Assembly (NCBI GenBank): GCA_965284365.1
Contig: OZ260079.1
Coordinates: 4,154,001-4,218,000, forward strand
Direction: 5' to 3'
From: Phragmitibacter sp965284365
Lineage (GTDB): Bacteria; Verrucomicrobiota; Verrucomicrobiia; Verrucomicrobiales; Verrucomicrobiaceae
DNA: 64,000 nucleotides
Of the stretch, positions 43,668-51,472 are shown piece by piece; position 1 is the stretch's first letter; each line of letters starts with the position of its first letter. Under the pieces are notes generated by a model. It saw nothing but the letters and a program-made list of their open reading frames with translations. It made no database searches and was not told the origin of the DNA. The position numbers and the translations under genes were made by a program.

Positions 43668-44405
43668 CTATTTCTTGCCCTTCTCGTATTTCTTCAGAAC
43701 CTTATCGAAATACTGGGTGCGCTCTTCTGAAGACATGTTCTGCAACTTTTCCCGGCTGTTGCTCATTTCGTCACGCAGTTTCGATCGGCTCTCTTCGGAC
43801 AACTGCATCAGGCGTTGATAGGACTCGCTCTTGTAGAAAGAACCACGATCACTTTCTCCGCTACGGCCCCGGTCGCCGCGGCCGCTATCAGAACCACCTG
43901 GCCGCGTCTGGCGCTTGTTTTCCGGCGTGATCTGTTCGGTGGCATACCGCACGGTGACCAGTTCATTGTTCACCATGATCTTTGCCTGCGTCTTGTTGAG
44001 TTGCACCGCCGCGTTGGTTTCCGCCAGGCGCCATCCCTGCGCATTCGGCTTGTCAGACACCACATAGCTCTCGTTCTTTTCCTTGTTCAGGATCGTGGCA
44101 ACGGATTTGCCTTCGATGAAGGCTATGCCTGTCAGCACCAAGGAGTCGGAAAGATTGAGCGCGCGTGTAAATGGGGAGGCGGTCACCATGGTCTCCGCGA
44201 TGGCAGGATTAAACGTCTGCGGCAGATCCGGATCTGGCGCGGTCAGCGGCCCAGCCGTCGATGTGGGCGTGGACGTCCCTGTGGCTTCCACCGCCGTTTG
44301 GCCAAAGGCTGAATTCATCGTGACGAGGCCTGTCAATGCCATGACCGCCATCAGCCTGGATATCGACTCGTAACGACGCGAAGTAGGAAAAAAGAAGACA
44401 TTCAT
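43668..44405 (-). CDS. T2SS GspC-like (PilP-fold) protein
   Basis: The 245-residue protein has an N-terminal membrane/signal segment (LMAVMALTGLVTMNSAFG). A central region LNLSDSLVLTGIAFIEGKSV then ATILNKEKNESYVVS and GWRLAETNAAVQLNKTQAKIM has the beta pattern of GspC HR or PilP domains that join the inner-membrane platform to the secretin. The C-terminal 80 residues are charged and helical (SRSKLRDEMSNSREKLQNMS). It overlaps gspM by 4 bp and lies before gspD, the place of a GspC equivalent. The family link is by pattern and position only. Confidence 0.6.
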   Translation of the reverse strand: MNVFFFPTSRRYESISRLMAVMALTGLVTMNSAFGQTAVEATGTSTPTSTAGPLTAPDPDLPQTFNPAIAETMVTASPFTRALNLSDSLVLTGIAFIEGKSVATILNKEKNESYVVSDKPNAQGWRLAETNAAVQLNKTQAKIMVNNELVTVRYATEQITPENKRQTRPGGSDSGRGDRGRSGESDRGSFYKSESYQRLMQLSEESRSKLRDEMSNSREKLQNMSSEERTQYFDKVLKKYEKGKK

Positions 44406-45172
44406 GAGGGAAGTATCTCCGACGGGTTTTGAATTTCTAAAGGATCCTGCAATTCCAAGGGGTTAGCCGGAGGAACTGGCGTCTGCTGGTCTGGTCCGGG
44501 TGCAGGTGGGGTGGGATTACTGTTTGGTGCGGGAGTGGAAGGAGAGGGGGTGGGGAAGGTCACCGGAGCGGGCGAGGGTGTTGCGTTCGCAGGCACCACA
44601 GGCGCAGCGTCAGATGAGCCTGTCTGCAATGGGTTGAACCACCGCGCAATCGTTAGGTTGCACTGGGCTTGGGGAGTTTTCTCACGGGAACGGCTGTCCA
44701 GTTCCAGATCGATGGCCTTTACCGCCTGGAATTTTTCAGGGGATTGCAGTGTCAGCAGCCAGCGCAGCATCTTTTCCTGGTCTCCCCGTACCCGCACGGT
44801 TACAGCCACCTCATTGGGCTGGTCCGGTGTCTGCGTCTTCAGAGGTTCCAGCAGCGTCTGGCTCGTGATGCTTAGCTCTGAGTCACGCGACGATGTTTGC
44901 AGATACTCAAGAAGCTGACCTTGAGATTTGCCCAACGAATCCGTGAACGGCATGTGGGCATTCACCCAGTTAAGCCGCTTTTCCCAATAGGGCTGATCCG
45001 TGAGCAGCACCTCATTGGTGGTCGCTTCTTCAGAAAGCTCGGAAATGGTCGCGGTCACTGCCCGGCGCTGCTTGGTGAATTCGGACAGCGCCCAGATGTT
45101 CACCACCAGGAAGACGACCCCCAGGCATAGATAGAGCAAACGCTTCTCGCGTGTGTTTAACGAGCGTTTCAT
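44402..45172 (-). CDS. gspM: T2SS GspM-like protein with Pro-rich tail
   Basis: The 256-residue protein has a short cytoplasmic N-terminus (MKRSLNTREKRLL), one membrane helix (YLCLGVVFLVVNIWALSEF), a periplasmic coiled coil and a ferredoxin-like domain (VAVTVRVRGDQEKMLRWLLTLQSPEKFQAVKAIDLEL), as in GspM/PilO. Residues after about 185 are Pro/Ser/Thr-rich low complexity (PSPAPVTFPTPSPSTPAPN). It overlaps the upstream gspL gene by 4 bp and should pair with GspL in the inner membrane platform. Confidence 0.78.
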   Translation of the reverse strand: MKRSLNTREKRLLYLCLGVVFLVVNIWALSEFTKQRRAVTATISELSEEATTNEVLLTDQPYWEKRLNWVNAHMPFTDSLGKSQGQLLEYLQTSSRDSELSITSQTLLEPLKTQTPDQPNEVAVTVRVRGDQEKMLRWLLTLQSPEKFQAVKAIDLELDSRSREKTPQAQCNLTIARWFNPLQTGSSDAAPVVPANATPSPAPVTFPTPSPSTPAPNSNPTPPAPGPDQQTPVPPANPLELQDPLEIQNPSEILPS

Positions 45173-46386
45173 GAACCTTCCAGTTTGCCGAGGATTTTAA
45201 AGGAAGCCGTCTTGTCCCTCACGGAAGGGACCGGCATACTCCAGTTGAAGCGGCTTAGCTTCGGGTGGGACTTTAGATCCTCCAAAAGCTGCGTTGCGCT
45301 TTGCGCGTCACGTGCGTCTCCGTTCAGTTCGATCTCATTGGGTTTTGCGGAGAATTTCCTGATGACCACTCCACTGGGGGGCATGGCCGAGCTGACCTGA
45401 CTCAACTGCACCATCGGATAGCGCATGATGTCCACCGCAGGCTCCAGTTGCCGCCATCTCTGCATGGACTGCCGGACCGCCCCGGCGGGTTCCTCCGTCC
45501 GTGAAACTTCTGCCTGCAAATTGGCCTCCTGCTCATGCAGGCCGCGCAGATGCCACCAGGCCAGAGCCGCCAGGACCGCATAAATGGCTAACATCAGCAT
45601 CAGGATACTGACCGCGCGTCTGCGGCGTTCCTTGGCCGATTGAGCGTCGAGCACGGACTGCGGCAGCAGCCGCTGAAAGCTATCCAGCTTGATCGCGCGG
45701 TTTGGCTCCAGCGCCGTTGCCGTCTCGAATGGCAGCGGGCTAAAATGCGAAAGTTCCGCCTTCATCTCCGCAAGCCGACTGCCCACCAGCCGGATCGTGC
45801 GGATGCCTCCCAAAACCTCAGTTGCTTCCAGACTCAGCTTCGCAATACCGATCTCACGCGCCAGATCCCCGCCCGTCATCTCGGCAGTGCCCACCACATG
45901 GCTGTGCCACAGTTTACCCTGGTATCCCAGCGCCAGGACGATGAGCCCCTGCTCCTCAAATGCCACCAGTTCATTGGCGGGAAGCGACATCATGCGCAGC
46001 GCGCTCGTGTAATTCGCCGCCTGCGGCATCGTCAGAGCGCTGGGGAAAGGGGAGGTCAGCACATCCACGCTCACAATCATGGCGCCCAGTTGCTGTCCCA
46101 AAAGGTGCCAGGCGTAGTTCACCGCACCCACTTTTTCCACGATGATACCCCGCTTCTCCAGTTGGGCTTCAATCATGGACGGCAGCAAAGCGGTGTCCAC
46201 GCCAGGAAACACGAGCCCCACGGTGCGGCACGCCGTTGCGGGCAAGCCGACCACCACCGTTTTCGACGCCTCCCGATAGGCCGAAGGCGTCTCAATGGAC
46301 TCCGTCTTTCCAGAGGAAAGGGACTTCCACAAACGCCAACTGGGTTCGGCATCCGGTAGCAAAAAACTGGCGGGGCTGGCACTCAT
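45169..46386 (-). CDS. gspL: T2SS GspL-like protein (PilM/PilN-type composite)
   Basis: The 405-residue protein has a cytoplasmic actin-like N-terminal domain (about 40-235, VVVGLPATACRTVGLVFPG and IGIAKLSLEATEVLGG), one membrane helix (about 262-280, VSILMLMLAIYAVLAALAWW) and a periplasmic PilN-like domain (VVIRKFSAKPNEIELNGDARDAQSATQLLEDLK). It joins the cytoplasmic GspE ATPase to the platform. The order gspK-gspL-gspM with 8-bp and -4-bp spacing supports the assignment, though the family is divergent and often unnamed in automatic annotation. Confidence 0.75.
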   Translation of the reverse strand: MSASPASFLLPDAEPSWRLWKSLSSGKTESIETPSAYREASKTVVVGLPATACRTVGLVFPGVDTALLPSMIEAQLEKRGIIVEKVGAVNYAWHLLGQQLGAMIVSVDVLTSPFPSALTMPQAANYTSALRMMSLPANELVAFEEQGLIVLALGYQGKLWHSHVVGTAEMTGGDLAREIGIAKLSLEATEVLGGIRTIRLVGSRLAEMKAELSHFSPLPFETATALEPNRAIKLDSFQRLLPQSVLDAQSAKERRRRAVSILMLMLAIYAVLAALAWWHLRGLHEQEANLQAEVSRTEEPAGAVRQSMQRWRQLEPAVDIMRYPMVQLSQVSSAMPPSGVVIRKFSAKPNEIELNGDARDAQSATQLLEDLKSHPKLSRFNWSMPVPSVRDKTASFKILGKLEGS

Positions 46387-46394
46387 TTTCTCGA

Positions 46395-47333
46395 TTATTC
46401 TTCCAGACGGGAGAGGTAGGTCAACGAACCATCTTCCTGCCTTTGTGCAATCACCACTACCTTATATTTAGCGGTGCCTAGACGTCCGACGCTCTCCACG
46501 CGGCGGGTGGGTTGATCGTCTGTCAGGAGGCTCTGCAACGTCTGGTATTTGGCCGTGTCCAAGCCCAACAGATCCTTGGCGCTATCCATGGTCAGCTTCA
46601 CGTCATCTTCCGTGCCGGCCACCCCGTCCGAACCATTGCGCTCATTGATCAGGTTGTTCACGTCGCCTTCGGTGGCGTCGCACACGGCCATCAGTACATC
46701 CTTGCTCGCCCGGTTCACGTCCACCGTGCCGTCGCCCAGAGTGCTGAAGTAGTTTCGCCAGTCTGGCTTCCGCCGCTCGACCGCATCCATCCCGCGCACC
46801 AAAATCATCTCATCCACGGAGCCAAAGTCCGTCTGGCGGGGGAAGCTGTCATACCCCAACCCCTGGTAATAGTCCGACTCTGCTCCCTGCGAGCGCACAT
46901 TGTCATCCGTATCCACCCAGTCCGCCAGCGAGTCAGCCGCCACATTGGCTTCATCCGTGGAGAGACCCCAGTAAACAAAAAGGTTATAGACCGCGTCCCG
47001 GAACGTGCTGTTGGTAAGGTAATTGATCGGAATGCGCGAGCCTTCCGTCGTCACCGTCACTTCAAATCCGCTGTCGCTGCCCACATTTTGCTTCAGCACG
47101 GGATCGCCCGGGTCCACGTCGGGATGCAATCCCAACGCGATGCCGCTTTCCGCCAGAAGCATCGCCTGGAACTCATGCGCTACCTGTACATTCTCATCCA
47201 CGCTGTAGTTGATGAATTCCATCGCACCCATCACCGCGATGGACATGAGCAGGATCGCCCAAAGCACCAGCAGCAGCGCGGAACCGCGCTCCTTGCGGGA
47301 GACTTTTGAGGAACTTTGCAAAGACAACTTCAT
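46395..47333 (-). CDS. gspK: T2SS minor pseudopilin GspK
   Basis: The 312-residue protein starts MKLSLQSSSKVSRKERGSAL; prepilin processing after Gly in KERG|SALLLVLWAILLMSIAVMG gives the usual hydrophobic helix. GspK-type marks: FQAMLLAESGIALGL, a large extra helical domain with DSLADWVDTDDNVRSQGAES and YYQGLGY, VDVNRASKDVLMAVC. The frame runs further upstream to 47699, but that extension overlaps the preceding gene in a Gly-rich region and is spurious. GspK caps the pseudopilus tip. Confidence 0.88.
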   Translation of the reverse strand: MKLSLQSSSKVSRKERGSALLLVLWAILLMSIAVMGAMEFINYSVDENVQVAHEFQAMLLAESGIALGLHPDVDPGDPVLKQNVGSDSGFEVTVTTEGSRIPINYLTNSTFRDAVYNLFVYWGLSTDEANVAADSLADWVDTDDNVRSQGAESDYYQGLGYDSFPRQTDFGSVDEMILVRGMDAVERRKPDWRNYFSTLGDGTVDVNRASKDVLMAVCDATEGDVNNLINERNGSDGVAGTEDDVKLTMDSAKDLLGLDTAKYQTLQSLLTDDQPTRRVESVGRLGTAKYKVVVIAQRQEDGSLTYLSRLEE

Positions 47334-47355
47334 AACAAACGAGAGCCGAATTGGC

Positions 47356-48378
47356 TCAGCGGCTACCGCTACTGCCACTGCTGCCAGACGAGCCGCTGGA
47401 ACCGCCTGATCCTGAGCCCGACGAGCGGCTTCCGGAGCTTGAACCACCGCTACCGCTACTTGGTTGTGCGGAGGATGAAGAATTTCGCTGCGAAGTTCCG
47501 CCACTGGAGCTCGATTGCCCGCCTTGGCTGCTCTGCCCGCTGCGGCTTTGACCCCCTTGCTGTTGTTGCTGGCCTCCCTGACTGCTTTGTCCTCCTTGCC
47601 CGCCCTGAGTGCCGCCGGACATCGATTGCCCCGAACCACTCGTGCTTTGAGTGGCGTTGTTATCGTTCGCTCCCACCAGTTGCGTTGTAGGTAATGCAAA
47701 AACCACCCGGATGTCCTGACTCCGATCCTTCAGTCGCAGATTCATCTCCACGAGGGGCGGCAGCGCGCTGTCCTCCCACTCTTCCTCCCAGGTATCCTCA
47801 TCTTCCTTGTAAAAGCGCCACGTCAGCCCGCTCACATTCCGCAGCAGCGGCATCCAGTAGCGGCCGTCATTATCCATATCCAGACCAGCACTCGCGGAAG
47901 GCAATGCCACATCCGCACCAGTGCTTGCTTCTGTGGAGATGATATCCTCACGGCTCAGACTGGCGGTATACATGGCCGCGCCGGACTCGCTCGTGTTCGT
48001 GGCATCGGAATCCAGACGTAGCGCGAGGACGGAATCCTCATAGGAAAGGGGATTGGTGCCAAAAGGGAATGCGCTCGGCATGCCAGTGATGGTCAACTCT
48101 TGCTTCACCGGCGCACCGGATTCCGTGATCTCGAGCTTCAGGGTCGCTGCACTCGGCAAATTCTGAAACGTGGCCCGGCACAGCGCAATGTAGCGGTTCA
48201 CCTCGTCGTTCTCATGCTGCACGTTTTCGAGTTCCACCGCTGCCTTCACAGACCCCTGAATGATCGTGAAAACGGTGCTGCCGAAGAGCGCCAGCAGGGT
48301 CATGGCCAGCACCACTTCCAGCAGCGTGAAAGCCGCCCGAGTGCGGGTGCGAGTGTGCCGATGACCGTGCGTCTGCAT
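47356..48378 (-). CDS. gspJ: T2SS minor pseudopilin GspJ with Ser/Gly-rich tail
   Basis: The 340-residue protein starts MQTHGHRHTRTRTRAAFTLL. The prepilin site is RAA|FTLLEVVLAMTLLALFGS, with Ala rather than Gly before the cleavage. A globular part follows to about 235 (YIALCRATFQNLPSA, MEMNLRLKDRS-like sequences). The last about 100 residues are low complexity (GGQGGQSSQGGQQQQQ, SSGSGGSSSGSRSSGSG). ATG 48378 is preferred over the upstream in-frame start at 48408. It follows gspI by one base. Confidence 0.82.
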   Translation of the reverse strand: MQTHGHRHTRTRTRAAFTLLEVVLAMTLLALFGSTVFTIIQGSVKAAVELENVQHENDEVNRYIALCRATFQNLPSAATLKLEITESGAPVKQELTITGMPSAFPFGTNPLSYEDSVLALRLDSDATNTSESGAAMYTASLSREDIISTEASTGADVALPSASAGLDMDNDGRYWMPLLRNVSGLTWRFYKEDEDTWEEEWEDSALPPLVEMNLRLKDRSQDIRVVFALPTTQLVGANDNNATQSTSGSGQSMSGGTQGGQGGQSSQGGQQQQQGGQSRSGQSSQGGQSSSSGGTSQRNSSSSAQPSSGSGGSSSGSRSSGSGSGGSSGSSGSSGSSGSR

Positions 48379-48379
48379 A

Positions 48380-48928
48380 TTATCGGGATGAGGAGGGGGT
48401 GGCCACACCGCCGGATGTGGAGGTAGGACTGGAACTGGATCCGGTGCCAGAGGAAGTGGTAGTGGTGGTAGGCGTGGTCGAGCCGGAACTGGAACTGCTC
48501 TCGGATGTGGAACTCTTATAAAGATAGAGGTCCACTTTCATCTCCTGCGCGGCAGTCCCTTCGCCCCAGTTCGCTTTGGCGTGAAGCATATAAAGATCAG
48601 CCAGGGCATTGCCGTCCTTGTTTTCCAGAGACACGGTGTCCACCGTGCTGGAAAAACTGCATTGCAATCGCTCGTCAAAATTCTCGAGATTCATCTCGTT
48701 CACTTCCTTGCGACGGACTTCTTCAATGAAGGAACGCAGGCCGATGCGGATGCTGTTTTCCCGGTTCAGTTCGCCTGCGGCGAAGGCGCCTTCGTTGAGC
48801 GCATTGGCCAGCGCCATCACGGCAATCCCAAAGATCGTCAGAGCCAAAACCACTTCCATAAGGAGGTAGCCGCCCTGAGTCCTCCTCCGGACAGGACACA
48901 CTGACAAATGTTTGCGTGCAACTCTCAT
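48380..48928 (-). CDS. gspI: T2SS minor pseudopilin GspI
   Basis: The 182-residue protein has the prepilin signal RRRTQGG|YLLMEVVLALTIFGI with Tyr instead of Phe at +1. The body (ALANALNEGAFAAGELNRENSIRIGLRSFIEEV, LYMLHAKANWGEGTAAQEMKVDLYLY) fits GspI. The last about 45 residues are Ser/Thr-rich (SSSSSGSTTPTTTTTSSG). The start overlaps the end of gspH by 4 bp. Confidence 0.8.
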   Translation of the reverse strand: MRVARKHLSVCPVRRRTQGGYLLMEVVLALTIFGIAVMALANALNEGAFAAGELNRENSIRIGLRSFIEEVRRKEVNEMNLENFDERLQCSFSSTVDTVSLENKDGNALADLYMLHAKANWGEGTAAQEMKVDLYLYKSSTSESSSSSGSTTPTTTTTSSGTGSSSSPTSTSGGVATPSSSR

Positions 48929-49587
48929 GGCGTGCCGGAAGATTCTTTCACCACATCCGCCGTGAGAGCGCTGAACTCCGCTTCATAAGAAGCCGACTCT
49001 CGCAGAAACTTCACCGTCATAGGCTCCACCATGCCGGATGGCTGGAAGACCCACAGCTTCACCAGATCGCCCGCCAAGGTAGTCGGGGTTTCTTCATGCC
49101 AGAGCTTCACAGAATAAGTTACTCCCGCAGGCAGGGTGTAACGCGAGGTCCACTCATGGAAGGCTGAACTGGCGCCACTGTCTTCCGTGTTACCGCTGGC
49201 GGAAGCTACGGCTTGCGCTGCCGCTGAGGTCGCCACCGCCCGGCTCGCTTCTGCCGCTTCGGCCTCTTCCTCCTGTTCAGCGGAGGCCAGAAAGTCGGTA
49301 AGTTCAGCCGCTTGTAGGTAAGGACTGAGATACCTCGTGGCCGCGAACTGACTGCTCGTCAAAGCGATCTGATAAGGCCGCTTCTCCTTCATGGCGCGCA
49401 GCCGCGTTTCTTTGGCCATCACCGCCAGCGCGGTCACCTGCTCACGGGCGATCTTCTCTTCCTGAATGCCTTTGAATGACGGGATCGTGACCCCGACAAT
49501 GAGTAAGATGAGCGTCAGCACCAGCACGATCTCGATCAGCGTAAACCCCGCGCGATTCGCGCTGAGGTGTCGGCGGTAGAGGATCAT
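48925..49587 (-). CDS. gspH: T2SS pseudopilin GspH
   Basis: The 220-residue protein has the prepilin signal NRAG|FTLIEIVLVLTLILLIVG with the conserved Glu5, then IPSFKGIQEEKIAREQVTALAVMAKETRLRAMKEKRPYQIAL, the GspH-type start of the globular domain, an Ala/Glu-rich insertion (about 105-140, EQEEEAEAAEASRAVATSAA) and a beta-rich C-terminus (KLWVFQPSGMVEPMTVKFLR). It lies between gspG and gspI. Confidence 0.85.
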   Translation of the reverse strand: MILYRRHLSANRAGFTLIEIVLVLTLILLIVGVTIPSFKGIQEEKIAREQVTALAVMAKETRLRAMKEKRPYQIALTSSQFAATRYLSPYLQAAELTDFLASAEQEEEAEAAEASRAVATSAAAQAVASASGNTEDSGASSAFHEWTSRYTLPAGVTYSVKLWHEETPTTLAGDLVKLWVFQPSGMVEPMTVKFLRESASYEAEFSALTADVVKESSGTP

Positions 49588-49669
49588 GCTGGGGATTTTA
49601 CGGTCGTCTTGAAGACAAGGTCAGGGCAGGGGAGGGATGGGAACGTTACGTAAGAACTAACTCAGCGAG

Positions 49670-50143
49670 TTACTTCTTCTCTTCCGTGGTCTTCCAGTTA
49701 CCCATGTCGTCTTCGTTGTTTTCCTGCCCGTCTTTGCCGATGGAGTAAATGTCATAAGGCTTCTTGGACTTCTGGGCGGGGTATCGGTACTTATAAGGCT
49801 GGCCCCACGGATCGGTCGGCAGCTCATCCAGAGCGGGTGACCAGCTATCAGGCACCGGCGCTTTGGTTGGTTTGGTGATAAGAGCTTCGATGCCTTGCTC
49901 CGTCGAGGGATAGCGACCTGCCTTGGCAAAGTAGAGTTCAAGACCCGTACTCATGGCTTTGACGTCACCGCTGACGCGTTGGGATTGCGCGGTGTCGATG
50001 AAGCCTCCTTGGTTCAGAAAGTAAATGGCCGAGCCCATGAGGATCATGAGCAGGGTCAGCACCAGCACGAGCTCAATGAGGGTAAAGCCTTTGGTAGTGG
50101 TGCGGCGGCGCTGGTCGCGGAAGCGTGAGAGGTCAATTTTCAT
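49670..50143 (-). CDS. gspG: T2SS major pseudopilin GspG
   Basis: The 157-residue protein has the prepilin signal TTKG|FTLIELVLVLTLLMILMG and the GspG body: ALELYFAKAGRYPSTEQGIEAL (here GLELYF), LPTDPWGQPYKYRYP and DIYSIGKDGQENNEDDMGNW, including the Asp/Gly calcium-binding end of GspG proteins. It is the main pseudopilus subunit. It is separated from gspH by about 80 bp and from gspF by about 80 bp, wider gaps than others in the operon, which may allow separate expression. Confidence 0.95.
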   Translation of the reverse strand: MKIDLSRFRDQRRRTTTKGFTLIELVLVLTLLMILMGSAIYFLNQGGFIDTAQSQRVSGDVKAMSTGLELYFAKAGRYPSTEQGIEALITKPTKAPVPDSWSPALDELPTDPWGQPYKYRYPAQKSKKPYDIYSIGKDGQENNEDDMGNWKTTEEKK

Positions 50144-50221
50144 GGTTTGGTAAAGGAATAAACTCTTGAGGTGGTGGTAAAGTTTCGCCTCTTTTATGAC
50201 GGAGTTTCTTCTCCGCTGGGC

Positions 50222-51463
50222 TCACCGGGTTTTGATATTAGTCATCGCCTGGAAGATCGTGCTCACAATGGCCACCGCCACGATGGAAACGATCACGAAA
50301 AGGAAGATCAGGATCACCGGCGTGATCAACGCCGTCAGGGTCTTGATTTTCTTGTCCAGTTCCTTGTCGTAACGCACGGCGATCTTCTCCAGCGCATGGC
50401 CGAGGCGGCCTGTCTGCTCGCCCATGGCCACCATGTCCACCAGCAGTGTCGGGAGATGGCCCACTTTGCGCAGGGCTCCGGACAAGGACACCCCTTCACC
50501 GATGATGACGGCGGCTTTCGTGAGCAGGTCTCGCAGGAAAAGGTTCGCGGTAGCCTTCGCGGTCAGTCTCAGGCTATTCAAGAGCGGTACTCCGTTGGTG
50601 ACCAGCGTCCCCAATGACGCAGCGAACTGTGCGTGAAAACGCGCCGCCAGAATCGGGCCGAACAAGGGGATATTCAGCTTGGCCTGGTGCCACCACATCC
50701 GGCCTTTGTCCGTGGCGACATACGCCCGGAATAGCAGAAACGCGATGGTCCCGATCACGGCTCCCAGCCACCACCAGGCCGCGAGGAAATTGCTGAAGTT
50801 AATAAGTGCCTCTGTGATCCATGGCAGCTTCTGGCGGCTTTTCGCCAGCATGTTGGTCAGGTTCGGCACTAGCACCGTCATGAAGACCACCAGCAGTAGC
50901 GCCACCCCGCCGAGCAGGAAGGCCGGGTAAATCATCGCGGAGACGACACGAGCCTGCAGTTGGTGCATCTGGGTCGTGTTCGCCGCGAGCCGCCGCAGAA
51001 TTTGCGGCAATGCGCCGGAGACCTCACCAGCCGCCGCGAGATTGCAATAGAGGTCGTCGAAAGACGGCGAAGCCAGATGCAACGCCTTGGAAAACATCGC
51101 GCCTTCCCGCAAATGATCGCGGATGTTTCCACTGACGGTGCGCAGGGCGGGGGATTCCTGACGTTCATGCATCACCCGCAAGGCCTGATCCAGTTGCAGC
51201 CCACCGTCCATGAGGTCCGCCAGTTCTTCAGTGAAGAGGATGAGTTGAGCTCGCTTCAGCACCACCGGCTGACCGTGCTTTTCTTCAATAGCCTTGTTCG
51301 CTAGCTTGAGTGCTTCTCCGGTCTTGGCCTCCTCACTTACCTTGACCGGGGTCAGGCGCTGGGATTCCAGTTTGCGATAGGCTTCAGCACGCGACGGAAC
51401 CGTCAGCGAACCGCTCACTTGATTTCCAGCGCCATCCAGCGCGATGTAGGCAAAGGCAGGCAT
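50222..51463 (-). CDS. gspF: T2SS inner-membrane platform protein GspF
   Basis: The 413-residue protein has the duplicated GspF/PilC helical domain: first copy LILFTEELADLMDGGLQLDQALRVMHERQE and SPSFDDLYCNLAAAGEVSGALPQIL, a membrane helix (AFLLGGVALLLVVFMTVLVP), a second copy (FHAQFAASLGTLVTNGVPLLNSLRL, LPTLLVDMVAMGEQTGRLGHAL) and a final helix (ITPVILIFLFVIVSIVAVAIVSTIF). It lies 9 bp after gspE. Confidence 0.93.
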   Translation of the reverse strand: MPAFAYIALDGAGNQVSGSLTVPSRAEAYRKLESQRLTPVKVSEEAKTGEALKLANKAIEEKHGQPVVLKRAQLILFTEELADLMDGGLQLDQALRVMHERQESPALRTVSGNIRDHLREGAMFSKALHLASPSFDDLYCNLAAAGEVSGALPQILRRLAANTTQMHQLQARVVSAMIYPAFLLGGVALLLVVFMTVLVPNLTNMLAKSRQKLPWITEALINFSNFLAAWWWLGAVIGTIAFLLFRAYVATDKGRMWWHQAKLNIPLFGPILAARFHAQFAASLGTLVTNGVPLLNSLRLTAKATANLFLRDLLTKAAVIIGEGVSLSGALRKVGHLPTLLVDMVAMGEQTGRLGHALEKIAVRYDKELDKKIKTLTALITPVILIFLFVIVSIVAVAIVSTIFQAMTNIKTR

Positions 51464-51472
51464 GTCCGATCG

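Noticed and set aside
47340..47699. Upstream extension of gspK to 47699
   Set aside because: The extension is out-of-frame reading of the Ser/Gly-rich tail of gspJ; the prepilin signal places the true start at 47333.
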